Position numbers and translations under genes: made by a program. A stretch of DNA of 64,000 bases from NCBI GenBank assembly GCA_014656175.1, contig BNBX01000008.1, positions 37,811 to 101,810 of the forward strand, given 5' to 3'. Within the stretch, counting starts at the first letter, position 1; each line of letters starts with the position of its first letter. The notes below the pieces were generated by a model that was not told where the DNA came from, searched no databases, and saw only the letters and a list, made by a program, of their open reading frames with translations. Positions 40,009-49,085 of this stretch are shown here, one piece after another. Source of the stretch: Streptomyces werraensis. GTDB lineage: Bacteria; Actinomycetota; Actinomycetes; Streptomycetales; Streptomycetaceae.

Positions 40009-40758
40009 TCAGGTGGCGTCCAGGGTCACCGTGAAGGAGAAACGGTCGCCCCGGTAGTGGATGACGGCCACGTCCAGCGCCTTTCCCGTGGAGTCGTAGG
40101 TGACGCCCGTGTAGTGCAGGATCGGGCTGAGCAGCGGGACCCGGAGCAGCCGCGCCGTCTCCGGGTCCGCGAGCCGCGCCTCCACGGTGTCCGTGATGCG
40201 GCTGATGTCCGCGCCGACGACGTCCCGCAGCACCTTCGTCATCGGCCACCGCACCAGATCCTGGGGATCGATCCGCCCGGCCAGCTCCGGACGGACGTAG
40301 TTGCGGGCGTGGTTGGTCGGCTCGCCGGTCTTCTCGTCGCTGCGCAGCCGGTGGTAGGCGGCCGTCTCCGCCAGGTCCGGGAAGTGCTCGGCGAGTTCGG
40401 ACGGCACCGGCGCCGGACCGTGCTCCAGCAGCTCCGTCGTCATGCCGGACTGCTGGGCCACGATCGCGTCGACCGAGCCCAGCAGCCGCACCGGCGCGCC
40501 CCGCCGGGCGTCCGGCTCGATGAACGTGCCCCGCCGCCGGTGCCGGGTGATCAGCCCCTCGTCCTCCAGCTCCTTCAGCGCCTGCCGCATGGTCAGCACG
40601 CTCACCCCGTAGTGCCCGGCCAGCTGCTCCTCGGTGGGCAGGCGCAGCGGGTCGTGCGGCGAGCGGCCGAGGATCGAGGCGCGCAGCGACTGCGACACCT
40701 GATACCAGAGCGGCAGCTTGCGGTTGAGGACGATCGAGTCCGGGGCGAAGGAGGTCAC
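40009..40758 (-). CDS. GntR-family regulator (HutC/UTRA type)
   Basis: This is a 249-aa regulator. The winged helix is at residues 15-80 (PLWYQVSQSLRASILGR, LPTEEQLAGHYGVSVLTMRQ, LKELEDEGLITRHRRRGTF). A UTRA effector domain follows (YHRLRSDEKTGEPTNHARNYV, ILHYTGVTYDSTGKALDVAV). It lies 27 bases downstream of hmgA on the same strand, so it probably senses a tyrosine/homogentisate metabolite and controls that operon (inference). The start is GTG at 40758. Confidence 0.9.
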   Translation of the reverse strand: MTSFAPDSIVLNRKLPLWYQVSQSLRASILGRSPHDPLRLPTEEQLAGHYGVSVLTMRQALKELEDEGLITRHRRRGTFIEPDARRGAPVRLLGSVDAIVAQQSGMTTELLEHGPAPVPSELAEHFPDLAETAAYHRLRSDEKTGEPTNHARNYVRPELAGRIDPQDLVRWPMTKVLRDVVGADISRITDTVEARLADPETARLLRVPLLSPILHYTGVTYDSTGKALDVAVIHYRGDRFSFTVTLDAT

Positions 40759-40785
40759 GCGCTATCCGTACCGGTCGGAGAACGG

Positions 40786-42147
40786 TCAGTGCAATGGCCG
40801 GAAGTGACGCTCGAGGCCCTGCCACACGTCGTCGTACCCCTGCTGAAGGTGCTCCGCCCGTGCCGCCTGGGGGGTGAGGGACACCGGCCAGCGGGTCTCG
40901 AACATGAAGGCGAGACCGTCGTCGATCTTCTGCGGCTTCAGCTCCGCCGCGCTCGCCCGGTCGAACGTCTCCCGGTCCGGGCCGTGCGCCGACATCATGT
41001 TGTGCAGCGAGCCGCCGCCCGGCACGAAGCCCCCCTCCCCGGCCGTCTTCGCGTCGTACGCGCCCTCGATCAGGCCCATGTACTCGCTCATCACGTTCCG
41101 GTGGAAGTACGGCGGCCGGAACGTGTCCTCGCCGACCAGCCAGCGCGGTGCGAACACCACGAAGTCCACGCCCGCGAGGCCCGGCGTGTCGCTCGGGGAG
41201 GTCAGCGCGGTGAAGATCGACGGGTCCGGGTGGTCGTACGAGATGGTGCCCATCACATTGAACCGGCGCAGGTCGTAGGCGTACGGCACATGGTTGCCGT
41301 GCCAGGCGACGACATCCAGCGGGGAGTGGTCGTAGGTGGCCGCCCACAGGTTGCCGCAGAACTTGTTCACCACCTCCACCGGGCCCTCGACGTCCTCGTA
41401 CGCGGCGACCGGGGCGCGGAAGTCCCGGGCGTTCGCCAGCCCGTTGGCACCGATCGGCCCGAGGTCGGGCAGCCGGAACGGCGCACCGTAGTTCTCGCAC
41501 ACATAGCCGCGGGCCGTCTCGTCCAGCAGCTCCACACGGAACCGCACCCCACGCGGGATCAGTGCGATGTGTCCCGGCTCCACATGCAGCATGCCGAGTT
41601 CCGTGCGCAGCAGCAGCCCGCCGCGCTCCGGCACGATCAGCAGCTCACCGTCGGCGTCGCTGAACACCCGCCGCATGGAGGCGTTGGCGTGATACAGGTG
41701 CACCGCCATGCCGCTGCGCTGGGTCACGTCGCCGTTGCCGCCCAGGGTCCACAGGCCGGCCAGGAAGTCCGTGCCCTCGGCCGGATCCGGCAGCGGGTCC
41801 CAGCGCAGCCGGTTGGGGTCGGGCACCGTCTGGGTGAAGGGCGCCGAGCGCAGCGCGCCGTTGCCCGTGCGGGTGAACGCCGGGTGCGCGGCGGAGGGAC
41901 GGATCCGGTACAGCCACGAGCGGCGGTTCTCCGCCCGCGGCTCGGTGAAGGCCGACCCGCTCAACTGCTCCGCGTACAGCCCGAGCGGCGCACGCTGCGG
42001 GGAGTTGCGGCCCACGGGCAGGGCGCCCGGCACCGCCTCCGAGCTGTGCTCGTTGCCGAAGCCGGAGAGGTGCTCCAGACCTTCGGCGATCTTGCGCGCC
42101 TCCTCGCGTTCCGTCGCGCCGCCGCGGGCGGTGGCCCCGTCGCTCAT
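40786..42147 (-). CDS. hmgA: Homogentisate 1,2-dioxygenase
   Basis: This is a 453-aa iron(II) dioxygenase that opens the ring of homogentisate to maleylacetoacetate in tyrosine/phenylalanine catabolism. The whole family pattern is present: SGFGNEHSSEAVPGALPVG, YAEQLSGSAFT, RSWLYRIRPSA, and the iron ligands in PPYFHRNVMSEYMGLIEG (His, Glu) and GGGSLHNMMSAHGPD (His). The length fits the family. The ATG at 42147 has a GGGAG site. The following GntR gene is probably part of the same transcript. No maleylacetoacetate isomerase or fumarylacetoacetase gene is adjacent. Confidence 0.97.
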   Translation of the reverse strand: MSDGATARGGATEREEARKIAEGLEHLSGFGNEHSSEAVPGALPVGRNSPQRAPLGLYAEQLSGSAFTEPRAENRRSWLYRIRPSAAHPAFTRTGNGALRSAPFTQTVPDPNRLRWDPLPDPAEGTDFLAGLWTLGGNGDVTQRSGMAVHLYHANASMRRVFSDADGELLIVPERGGLLLRTELGMLHVEPGHIALIPRGVRFRVELLDETARGYVCENYGAPFRLPDLGPIGANGLANARDFRAPVAAYEDVEGPVEVVNKFCGNLWAATYDHSPLDVVAWHGNHVPYAYDLRRFNVMGTISYDHPDPSIFTALTSPSDTPGLAGVDFVVFAPRWLVGEDTFRPPYFHRNVMSEYMGLIEGAYDAKTAGEGGFVPGGGSLHNMMSAHGPDRETFDRASAAELKPQKIDDGLAFMFETRWPVSLTPQAARAEHLQQGYDDVWQGLERHFRPLH

Positions 42148-42328
42148 GTCCGCTGCTCCCTTGCACCGAGCCGATTCCTATGGGACACCGTAGGATTGCG
42201 GTTACCCGGGCGCAAGGGCGCCGCGCGGTCTCCTTCCGGAGCCGGACCTCCCCTCCCCTTCGCGGAGGACCAGGAACCAGACTCCAGGGGGATTCGCGCG
42301 TTCGGACCGCTGTTCTACGCTCCCCGGC

Positions 42329-42901
42329 ATGACGTGGAGACGGAGGACGGTCATCCCCGCGCTCGCGGTCTGTGTCGTCGTGCCGGCCGGACCCGCGGGC
42401 TGCGACACCCCGGGCGGCCGGGGGTCCGGCGAGGTGTCGTCCTCACCCGTGGGCCGGCTCCTGGACGAGCGCGCCGAGGACGGCAGCCCCTACCGGGAGG
42501 TGGACGAGGAGGGCGCGCCCCAGGTCACCGTGGAGGTCGCCCCCGACACCGAGGGCGGCTGGGACGTACGGCTGCGGGTGCGCAACTTCCGCTTCTCGCC
42601 CGACGGCACGGGCCGCCGCGCCGAGCCCGGCCGTGGCCTGGCCCATCTGGAGGTGAACGGCCGCCGCGTCGCCGTGCTGCGCACCCCCGAGTACCACCTC
42701 GCCCCCGGCGCCTTCCCGCGCGGCACCCACCAGGTCACCGCGCGGCTGTACGCCGACGACGGGTCCGTGTGGGCCGTCGACGGCGAGCCCGTGGAGAGCA
42801 CCGCCGACATCACCGTCTCCGGGCAGGAGCCGACCCCGGACCAGAGCGTGGCACCGCTCGCCGCCGGGCCCGGTTCACCGGAAGGACCCGGGCGGGCATG
42901 A
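42329..42901 (+). CDS. Lipoprotein of unknown function
   Basis: This is a 190-aa exported lipoprotein. The signal peptide ends in a lipobox-like PAGPAGC (Cys25). The remainder is a small beta-rich domain (APQVTVEVAPDTEGGWDVRL, RVRNFRFSPDG, AHLEVNGRRVAVLRTPEYHL, GTHQVTARLYADDGSVWAVD) ending in a Pro/Ser-rich tail. This resembles proteins that carry a metal-binding fold in other actinobacteria, but no conserved Met/His set is obvious. The stop overlaps the start of a TetR gene (ATGA), so the two are co-translated. A TACGCT box close to the ATG suggests a leaderless start. Confidence 0.8.
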   Translation: MTWRRRTVIPALAVCVVVPAGPAGCDTPGGRGSGEVSSSPVGRLLDERAEDGSPYREVDEEGAPQVTVEVAPDTEGGWDVRLRVRNFRFSPDGTGRRAEPGRGLAHLEVNGRRVAVLRTPEYHLAPGAFPRGTHQVTARLYADDGSVWAVDGEPVESTADITVSGQEPTPDQSVAPLAAGPGSPEGPGRA

Positions 42902-43518
42902 TGAGGGCCGTGTCCCACACGCCATCGCTCCGCCGGGCGCCGGTGCAGCGGCGCAGCGCCGAACGGCTGGCCAGGATCCTCGACGCCTGTGCCGGCCTTC
43001 TCGACGAGGTCGGCTACGACGACCTGAGCACCCGCGCGGTCGCCGAGCGCGCCGGGGTGCCCATCGGCTCCGTCTACCGCTTCTTCTCCAACAAGCGTCA
43101 GATGGCCGACGCGCTCGCCCAGCGCAACCTGGAGCGCTTCACCGACCGCGTCACCGAACGGCTGTCCGCCGCCGGCGACCGCGGCTGGCGGTACGCCATG
43201 GACGTCGTGCTCGACACGTACCTGGACATGAAGCGCACCGCCCCCGGCTTCTCCCTCGTCGACTTCGGCAACCAGATCCCCGTCGGAGCACGCCGGGCCG
43301 AGCCCAACCACCGCGTCGCCGACCGGCTCACCGCGCTCCTCTCCGGCCACCTCGGCCGCCCGGCCGACGACGACCTGCGCCGCATCTTCCTGGTCGCCGT
43401 GGAGACCGCCGACGCCCTGGTCGACCTGGCGTTCCGGGTGGCGCCCGAGGGGGACGAGAAGGTCGTCGCCGAACTGCGCGCGCTGCTCCGGGCGTACCTG
43501 GCCCGGGTCCTGGACTGA
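42898..43518 (+). CDS. TetR-family regulator
   Basis: This is a 206-aa regulator. The helix-turn-helix is at about 20-65 (RSAERLARILDACAGLLDEV, STRAVAERAGVPIGSVYRFF, SNKRQMADAL). The C-terminal ligand domain is helical. The ATG at 42898 overlaps the lipoprotein stop; an in-frame ATG at 42901 and GTG at 42910 are alternatives. The ACCGGTCGGT box just downstream, before the molybdoenzyme gene, is a possible operator. Confidence 0.88.
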   Translation: MMRAVSHTPSLRRAPVQRRSAERLARILDACAGLLDEVGYDDLSTRAVAERAGVPIGSVYRFFSNKRQMADALAQRNLERFTDRVTERLSAAGDRGWRYAMDVVLDTYLDMKRTAPGFSLVDFGNQIPVGARRAEPNHRVADRLTALLSGHLGRPADDDLRRIFLVAVETADALVDLAFRVAPEGDEKVVAELRALLRAYLARVLD

Positions 43519-43561
43519 CCCCGGACCCGCCCGGTTCCCCGCACGCCCTCCCCTCCGTGCG

Positions 43562-43573
43562 TACCGGTCGGTA
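43562..43573. promoter_or_regulatory. TACCGGTCGGTA box before the molybdopterin oxidoreductase
   Basis: A near-palindrome of the ACCGRYCGGT type frequent among TetR operators. It overlaps a possible -10 (GTATGCT). A similar box (TACCGACCGGTTA) lies at 62350-62362 before the SDR gene. The regulator is unproven. Confidence 0.5.
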
Positions 43574-43618
43574 TGCTCGGCCCGTCCGTGCGTCACCGCC
43601 GCCGTACCGGGAGGACCC

Positions 43619-45883
43619 GTGTCCCGCACCGCCCTGCGTATCTGCCCCCTGTGCGAGGCCACCTGCGGCCTGGTCCTCACCGTCGACGACGGCAAGGTCA
43701 CCGGCGCCCGCGGCGACCGCGACGACGTGTTCAGCAAGGGCTTCGTCTGCCCCAAGGGCGCCGCCTTCCCGGAGGTGGACTCCGACCCCGACCGGCTGCG
43801 CACCCCGCTCGTCCGCGTCGACGGGGAACTGCGCGAGGCCACCTGGGAGGAGGCCTTCGACGCCGTCGCCGCCGGACTGCGCGGCGTCGTCGAACGGTAC
43901 GGCCCGCACGCGGTCGGCGTCGTCCTGGGCAACCCCAACGTCCACACCATGGCCGGCGCCCTCTACCCGCCCCTGCTCATCGGCGGACTCGGCACCCACA
44001 GCCTCTTCACCGCCTCCACCGTCGACCAGATGCCCAAGCACGTCTCCAGCGGGCTCCTCTTCGGCGACGCCAACCTCATCCCCGTGCCCGACCTGGACCG
44101 CACCGGCCATCTGCTGCTGATCGGCGCCAACCCCCTCGAGTCCAACGGCAGCCTCTGCACCGCGCCCGACTTCCCCGGCCGGCTCAAGGCGCTCAAGGCG
44201 CGCGGCGGCACCCTCACCGTCGTCGACCCGCGCCGCACCCGCACCGCCCGCCTCGCCGACCGGCACCTCGCCGTCCGCCCCGGCACCGACGCGCTGCTGC
44301 TCGCCGCGGTCGCCCGCACCCTCTTCGACGAGGACCTCGTCGACCTCGGGGCCGCCGCCCCGCACATCGAGGGTGTCGCCGAACTCTCCGACGCCCTCGC
44401 CGAATTCACCCCCGAGGCGGTCGCCGAGGCCTGCGACGTCGACGCCGCCGTCATCCGCACCCTGGCCCGCGAGCTCGCCGCCGCGCCCACCGCCGCCGTC
44501 TACGCCCGCATCGGCAGCTGCACCGTCCCGCACGGCACCCTCGCCAGCTGGCTCGTCGACGTCCTCAACGCCCTCACCGGCAACCTCGACCGGCCGGGCG
44601 GCGCGCTCTTCCCGCAGGCCGCCACCGACAGGACGCCACGCCCCGCGGGACCCGGACGCGGCTTCGCCCTCGGCCGCTGGCACTCCCGGGTGAGCCGCCA
44701 CCCCGAGGCCAAGGGCGAGCTGCCGCTGTCCGCCCTCGCCGAGGAGATCGACACCCCCACCGAGGAGGGCGCCCCGGTCCGCGCCGTCGTCGCCGTCGGC
44801 GCCAACCCGGTGCTCTCCGCGCCCGACGGCGACCGGCTGGACAAGGCGCTCGCCTCCCTCGACTTCATGGTGAGCGTCGACCCGTACCTCAACGAGACCT
44901 CCCGGCACGCGCACGTCGTCCTGCCGCCGCCCCCGCCGGCCCAGAGCCCGCACCACGACTTCGCGTTCAACACCCTCGCCGTACGCAACCAGGTCCGCTA
45001 CACGCGCCCCGCCGTGCCCCTCGAACCCGGCCGCATGGCCGAGACCGAGATCCTCGCCCGGCTCGTCCTCGCCGCCACCGGCATGCACGGCGCCGACCCG
45101 TCGGCCGTGGACGACCTGGTGATCCGGCAGACCCTCGGCAAGGCCGTCGGCGAACCCCACTCCCCGGTGCACGGCCGCGACCCGAAGGAACTCGCCGGCC
45201 TGCTCACCGGAGACAACGGCCCCGAACGGCGCCTCGACCTGATGCTCCGCCTCGGCCCTTACGGCGACGGATTCGGCGCCGACCCCGACGGGCTCACCCT
45301 GGAGAAGCTGCTCGCCCACCCGCACGGCATCGACCTCGGACCGCTGCGCCCCCGCCTGCCGCAGCCGCTGAAGACCCGCAGCGGCAAGGTGGAACTGCTG
45401 CCCGGCCCGATCGCCGCCGACCTGCCCCGGCTGCGGGCCGCCCTGCGCGAGCGTCCCGACGGACTCGTCCTGGTCGGCCGCCGCCATCTGCGCTCCAACA
45501 ACAGCTGGCTGCACAACGTGCCCGCCCTCACCGGCGGATCCAACCGCTGCACCCTGCACCTCCACCCCGACGACGCCGACCGCCTCGGCGTACGGGACGG
45601 GCAGCCCGTGCGGGTCAAGGGGGCCGGGGGAGAGGTGACCGTCCCCGCCGAGGTCACCGACGCCGTGCGCCGCGGCGTGGTGAGCCTGCCGCACGGCTGG
45701 GGCCACGACCGGCCGGGCACCCGCACCCGGCACGCCTCCGCGAACCCCGGCGTCAACGTCAACCAGCTCCTCGACGGCAGCCTTCTCGACCCGCTGTCCG
45801 GCAACGCGGTGCTCAACGGCGTGCCCGTCGAGGTGTCCCCGGAGCACGCCGAGGAGCCGGAAACGGTCACCGCGCTGACCTGA
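43619..45883 (+). CDS. Molybdopterin-dependent oxidoreductase with 4Fe-4S site
   Basis: This is a 754-aa enzyme of the DMSO reductase superfamily. The N-terminal cluster motif is complete: CPLCEATC followed by FVCPKG (four cysteines). Pterin-guanine-dinucleotide binding regions are seen (VGVVLGNPNVHTMAG, LLLIGANPLESNGSL, VVDPRRTRTARLADRHLAVR, PGTDALLLAAV) and the C-terminal MopB domain (LRSNNSWLHNVPALTGG, HPDDADRLGVRDGQPVRV). No signal peptide, so it is cytoplasmic. No partner subunits are adjacent; the electron acceptor and substrate are unknown. The GTG at 43619 follows GGGAGG. Often annotated as putative formate dehydrogenase or nitrate reductase-like, which the sequence alone does not settle. 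Confidence 0.92.
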   Translation: MSRTALRICPLCEATCGLVLTVDDGKVTGARGDRDDVFSKGFVCPKGAAFPEVDSDPDRLRTPLVRVDGELREATWEEAFDAVAAGLRGVVERYGPHAVGVVLGNPNVHTMAGALYPPLLIGGLGTHSLFTASTVDQMPKHVSSGLLFGDANLIPVPDLDRTGHLLLIGANPLESNGSLCTAPDFPGRLKALKARGGTLTVVDPRRTRTARLADRHLAVRPGTDALLLAAVARTLFDEDLVDLGAAAPHIEGVAELSDALAEFTPEAVAEACDVDAAVIRTLARELAAAPTAAVYARIGSCTVPHGTLASWLVDVLNALTGNLDRPGGALFPQAATDRTPRPAGPGRGFALGRWHSRVSRHPEAKGELPLSALAEEIDTPTEEGAPVRAVVAVGANPVLSAPDGDRLDKALASLDFMVSVDPYLNETSRHAHVVLPPPPPAQSPHHDFAFNTLAVRNQVRYTRPAVPLEPGRMAETEILARLVLAATGMHGADPSAVDDLVIRQTLGKAVGEPHSPVHGRDPKELAGLLTGDNGPERRLDLMLRLGPYGDGFGADPDGLTLEKLLAHPHGIDLGPLRPRLPQPLKTRSGKVELLPGPIAADLPRLRAALRERPDGLVLVGRRHLRSNNSWLHNVPALTGGSNRCTLHLHPDDADRLGVRDGQPVRVKGAGGEVTVPAEVTDAVRRGVVSLPHGWGHDRPGTRTRHASANPGVNVNQLLDGSLLDPLSGNAVLNGVPVEVSPEHAEEPETVTALT

Positions 45884-45935
45884 GCAAACGCCTGACCTGG
45901 GGTTTTGCGCTTATTGCTCACGGTCTCACGTCTTG

Positions 45936-46010
45936 TTGACGCGGCCCGGGCCTACCTAACGTCGTCACACCGCCGGCCCCTCGCCGGAAGTTCAAGGGCG
46001 AACGTTAGGT
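45936..46010 (+). promoter_or_regulatory. Promoter and inverted repeat before the citrate transporter
   Basis: TTGACG at 45936-45941 and TAACGT at 45957-45962 (15-base spacer) form a plausible housekeeping promoter. ACCTAACGT at 45954-45962 is repeated in inverted form, ACGTTAGGT, at 46002-46010 just before the start codon region. The pair may be an operator set. The right arm also covers the likely ribosome site. Confidence 0.5.
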
Positions 46011-46019
46011 GTCCCATTC

Positions 46020-47456
46020 ATGCTGACCATCCTCGGCTTCGCCATGATCGCGACCTTCCTGGCGCTGATCATGACGAAGAAGATGTCGCCGATCGCGGCG
46101 CTCGTGCTGATCCCCGCGCTGTTCTGCGTGGCCGTCGGCAAGGGCGCCCACCTCGGCGACTACGTCATCGACGGAGTGTCCAGCCTCGCCCCCACGGCGG
46201 CGATGCTGATGTTCGCGATCGTCTACTTCGGCGTCATGATCGACGTCGGACTCTTCGACCCGGTCGTGCGCGGAATCCTCCGCTTCTGCAAGGCCGACCC
46301 CATGCGGGTCGTCGTCGGCACCGCCGTGCTCGCCGCGATCGTGTCGCTGGACGGCGACGGCTCCACCACCTTCATGATCACCGTCTCGGCGATGTACCCG
46401 CTGTACAAGCGGCTGGGGATGAGCCTGGTCGTGATGACCGGCGTCGCCGCCATGGCCAACGGCGTCATGAACACCGTCCCCTGGGGCGGCCCCACGGCCC
46501 GCGCGGCCACCGCGCTGAAGCTCGACGCCGCGGACATCTTCGTCCCGATGATCCCCGCGCTGCTGGTCGGCCTGCTGGGCGTCCTCGGTCTCGCCTACCT
46601 GCTGGGGCTGCGGGAGCGGAGGCGGCTGGGGGCTCTGCGGCTCGGCGAGGAGTCGGTGGAGACGAAGGAAACGGTGCTCGTCGGTGCGGGTGCGGGTGCG
46701 GGTGGCGGAGGTCTCGAGAAGCGACCCGTCGCAGGTGGCGGCGGCGCCGACGACGTGGACAACGACAGGGACGACGGGGACGGCGGGGACGGCGGGGACG
46801 GCGACGGGGACCTCCTCAAGGGCCTCGACCCGAACCGCCCCACCCTGCGGCCGCGCCTGTACTGGTTCAACGCGCTGCTCACCGGCACCCTGATCACGGC
46901 GATGATCCTGGAACTGCTGCCGATCCCGGTGCTGTTCCTGCTGGGCGCCGCGCTCGCCCTCTCCGTCAACTACCCGCGCCTGCCGGACCAGAAGGCCCGC
47001 ATCGCGGCCCACGCCGACAACGTCCTCAACGTCTCCGGCATGGTCTTCGCCGCCGCCGTCTTCACCGGCGTCCTCCAGGGCACCGGCATGGTCGACCACA
47101 TGGCCGGCTGGCTGGTGGACACCGTCCCCGAGGGACTGGGCCCGCACATGGCCCTCGTCACCGGCGTGCTGAGCCTGCCGCTCACCTACTTCATGTCCAA
47201 CGACGGCTTCTACTTCGGCGTCCTGCCCGTGCTCGCCGAGGCCGGGGCGGCCCACGGCGTCACCCCGCTGGAGATGGCCCGCGCCTCCCTCGTCGGCCAG
47301 CCGCTGCACATGTCGAGCCCGCTCGTCCCCGCGGTGTACGTCCTCGTCGGCATGGCCCGGGTCGAGTTCGGTGACCACACGCGGTTCGTGGTCAAGTGGG
47401 CGGCACTGACCTGCCTGTTGATCCTGGCGGCCGGGATCCTCTTCGGCACGATCTGA
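46020..47456 (+). CDS. CitMHS-family citrate/metal symporter
   Basis: This is a 478-aa transporter that takes up divalent-metal citrate complexes with protons. About 11 hydrophobic segments and family motifs (FAMIATFLALIMTKKMSPIAAL, SLDGDGSTTFMITVSAMYPL, NTVPWGGPTARAATAL, TYFMSNDGFYFGVLPVL, QPLHMSSPLVPAVYVLVGMA) are seen. The central cytoplasmic loop (about residues 205-275) is expanded by simple DNA repeats coding Gly/Ala and Gly/Asp runs. It starts at ATG 46020 with only a weak AGGTG-like site. No two-component system is adjacent. It could feed the TCA cycle along with the neighbouring catabolic genes. Confidence 0.93.
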   Translation: MLTILGFAMIATFLALIMTKKMSPIAALVLIPALFCVAVGKGAHLGDYVIDGVSSLAPTAAMLMFAIVYFGVMIDVGLFDPVVRGILRFCKADPMRVVVGTAVLAAIVSLDGDGSTTFMITVSAMYPLYKRLGMSLVVMTGVAAMANGVMNTVPWGGPTARAATALKLDAADIFVPMIPALLVGLLGVLGLAYLLGLRERRRLGALRLGEESVETKETVLVGAGAGAGGGGLEKRPVAGGGGADDVDNDRDDGDGGDGGDGDGDLLKGLDPNRPTLRPRLYWFNALLTGTLITAMILELLPIPVLFLLGAALALSVNYPRLPDQKARIAAHADNVLNVSGMVFAAAVFTGVLQGTGMVDHMAGWLVDTVPEGLGPHMALVTGVLSLPLTYFMSNDGFYFGVLPVLAEAGAAHGVTPLEMARASLVGQPLHMSSPLVPAVYVLVGMARVEFGDHTRFVVKWAALTCLLILAAGILFGTI

Positions 47457-47499
47457 CCACGCGCCGCCTCGACCCCTGCGTCTCCGGGAGGACTTCGTC

Positions 47500-48783
47500 A
47501 TGACGACCGGCGGGAACCGCGGCTGGCTGCTCCGGCTCGTCATCGCCTTCGCCTTCGCGCAGGCGGCGGTGTCGATGGCCCGGCCCGCCGTCTCCTACCG
47601 GGCGCTGGCCCTCGGGGCGGACGAGCGGGCGGTCGGCGTCGTCGCGGGTGTCTACGCACTGCTGCCGCTGTTCGCCGCCGTCCCGCTCGGCCGGCGCACC
47701 GACCACGGCCGCTGCGCGCCGCTGCTGCCGACGGGCGTGGTGCTGATCTCCGCGGGCTGTGCGCTCAGCGGCGTCGCCGGGTCGCTGGGCGCCATGGCGC
47801 TGTGGAGCGGGGTGATGGGCCTCGGACACCTGTGCTTCGTCATCGGCGCGCAGTCGCTCGTCGCCCGCCGGTCCGCACCGCACGAACAGGACCGCAACTT
47901 CGGTCACTTCACCATCGGCGCCTCGCTGGGGCAACTCGCCGGGCCGGCCGCGGCGGGCGCGCTGATCGGTGCGGACATGGCCCGCACCAGTGCGGTCGCC
48001 CTCCTCGCCGCGGGCGGCGGCGGCGCCGTCGCACTCACCTCGCTGTGGCGCATCGAGCAACCGGAGGCGGTGAAACCCCGCTCGGCGCGGGGCGACCGGG
48101 TGCCGGTACGGGGCATCCTGCGGGCGCGGGGCGTGCCGGCGGGCATGCTGATCAGCGTGGCGGTGCTGTCGGCGACGGACATCCTCACCGCGTACCTGCC
48201 GGTGGTGGGCGAGCACCGGGGGATCGACCCCGCGGTGGTCGGCCTGCTGCTCAGCCTGCGCGCGGCGGCGACGATCGCCTGCCGGCTGGTCCTCACCCCG
48301 CTGCTGCGGCTGCTCGGCCGACGGGCCCTGCTCACGGTGACGTGCCTGCTGGCGGCGCTGCTGTGCGCCGCGGTCGCACTGCCGCTGCCGGTGCCGGCAC
48401 TGGCGCTCGTTCTCGCCTCCCTCGGCTTCTGCCTGGGTGTGGGCCAGCCGCTCTCCATGACGACGGTCGTCCAGGCCGCCCCCGCCGCCGCCCGCTCCAC
48501 CGCCCTGGCCCTACGCCTGACAGGCAACCGCCTGGGCCAGGTCGCGGCCCCTGCGACGGCGGGCCTGATCGCCGGAGTGGCGGGCGTGGCGGCCCCCTTC
48601 GCGATGCTGGGCGCGTTGCTGCTGGCGTCGGCGGGGGTGGCGATACGGACCCCGTCGGGGCCGGCTCCGGAGAGCGCTGCGGCGGACGCGGCCGCGGGCG
48701 ACGGGCCCGGGCCGCGCGGGTCCGCGCCGGACCGGCATCCCACGGACGGGGGGAGCCGCTGCGAGGCGCGCCGCCCGCGGTGA
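47500..48783 (+). CDS. MFS transporter, 12-TMS
   Basis: This is a 427-aa major facilitator protein. Twelve hydrophobic segments, with motif A degenerate (LGRRTDHGRCAPLL) and a proline-lacking motif C region (GHFTIGASLGQLAGPAAAGA). The last 45 residues are hydrophilic. The ATG at 47500 follows GGGAGG. It sits 43 bases behind the citrate transporter and may be co-transcribed. Substrate unknown; it could export or import an organic acid, but this is inference from position only. Confidence 0.88.
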   Translation: MTTGGNRGWLLRLVIAFAFAQAAVSMARPAVSYRALALGADERAVGVVAGVYALLPLFAAVPLGRRTDHGRCAPLLPTGVVLISAGCALSGVAGSLGAMALWSGVMGLGHLCFVIGAQSLVARRSAPHEQDRNFGHFTIGASLGQLAGPAAAGALIGADMARTSAVALLAAGGGGAVALTSLWRIEQPEAVKPRSARGDRVPVRGILRARGVPAGMLISVAVLSATDILTAYLPVVGEHRGIDPAVVGLLLSLRAAATIACRLVLTPLLRLLGRRALLTVTCLLAALLCAAVALPLPVPALALVLASLGFCLGVGQPLSMTTVVQAAPAAARSTALALRLTGNRLGQVAAPATAGLIAGVAGVAAPFAMLGALLLASAGVAIRTPSGPAPESAAADAAAGDGPGPRGSAPDRHPTDGGSRCEARRPR

Positions 48784-49085
48784 GGCGCCTGGGCCGGTGC
48801 GGCCTCCGGCCGCCCCCGCAGCCGAAGCGGCTCGACGTCCGACGGCGGCGGGTCGGACCGACCAGGGAGGGGTGGTGACCCTGCCCTCAGGCCCCACGCG
48901 GTCCGCCGCGCCGAATGATTCCCTCCGGTTTCTCACCAGGCGGACGGGACGTCCCGATCGCGTCCGTCGTCTTCCCCGGCCGCCTACTTTCCGTTAGCTT
49001 CCGTGACTCACACGCCCCGTACGACCCGCACGGGGCGTCCGACCGCGGAGCAGCAGCGCCCTGATGAGCCCCCGGGGGCACTTTC
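48784..49085. other. Intergenic region before the ABC ATPase gene
   Basis: 302 bases without a gene. A leader hairpin is formed by CGCCCCGT at 49013-49020 and ACGGGGCG at 49030-49037. CCGTTAGCTTCCG near 48991 could hold a -10 box. The stretch around 48910-48990 is less GC-rich, as promoters tend to be. Confidence 0.45.

Noticed and set aside
46005..47543. Long open frame antisense to the citrate transporter
   Set aside because: The opposite strand has clear membrane helices and family motifs; the antisense product is low-complexity and only reflects high GC.
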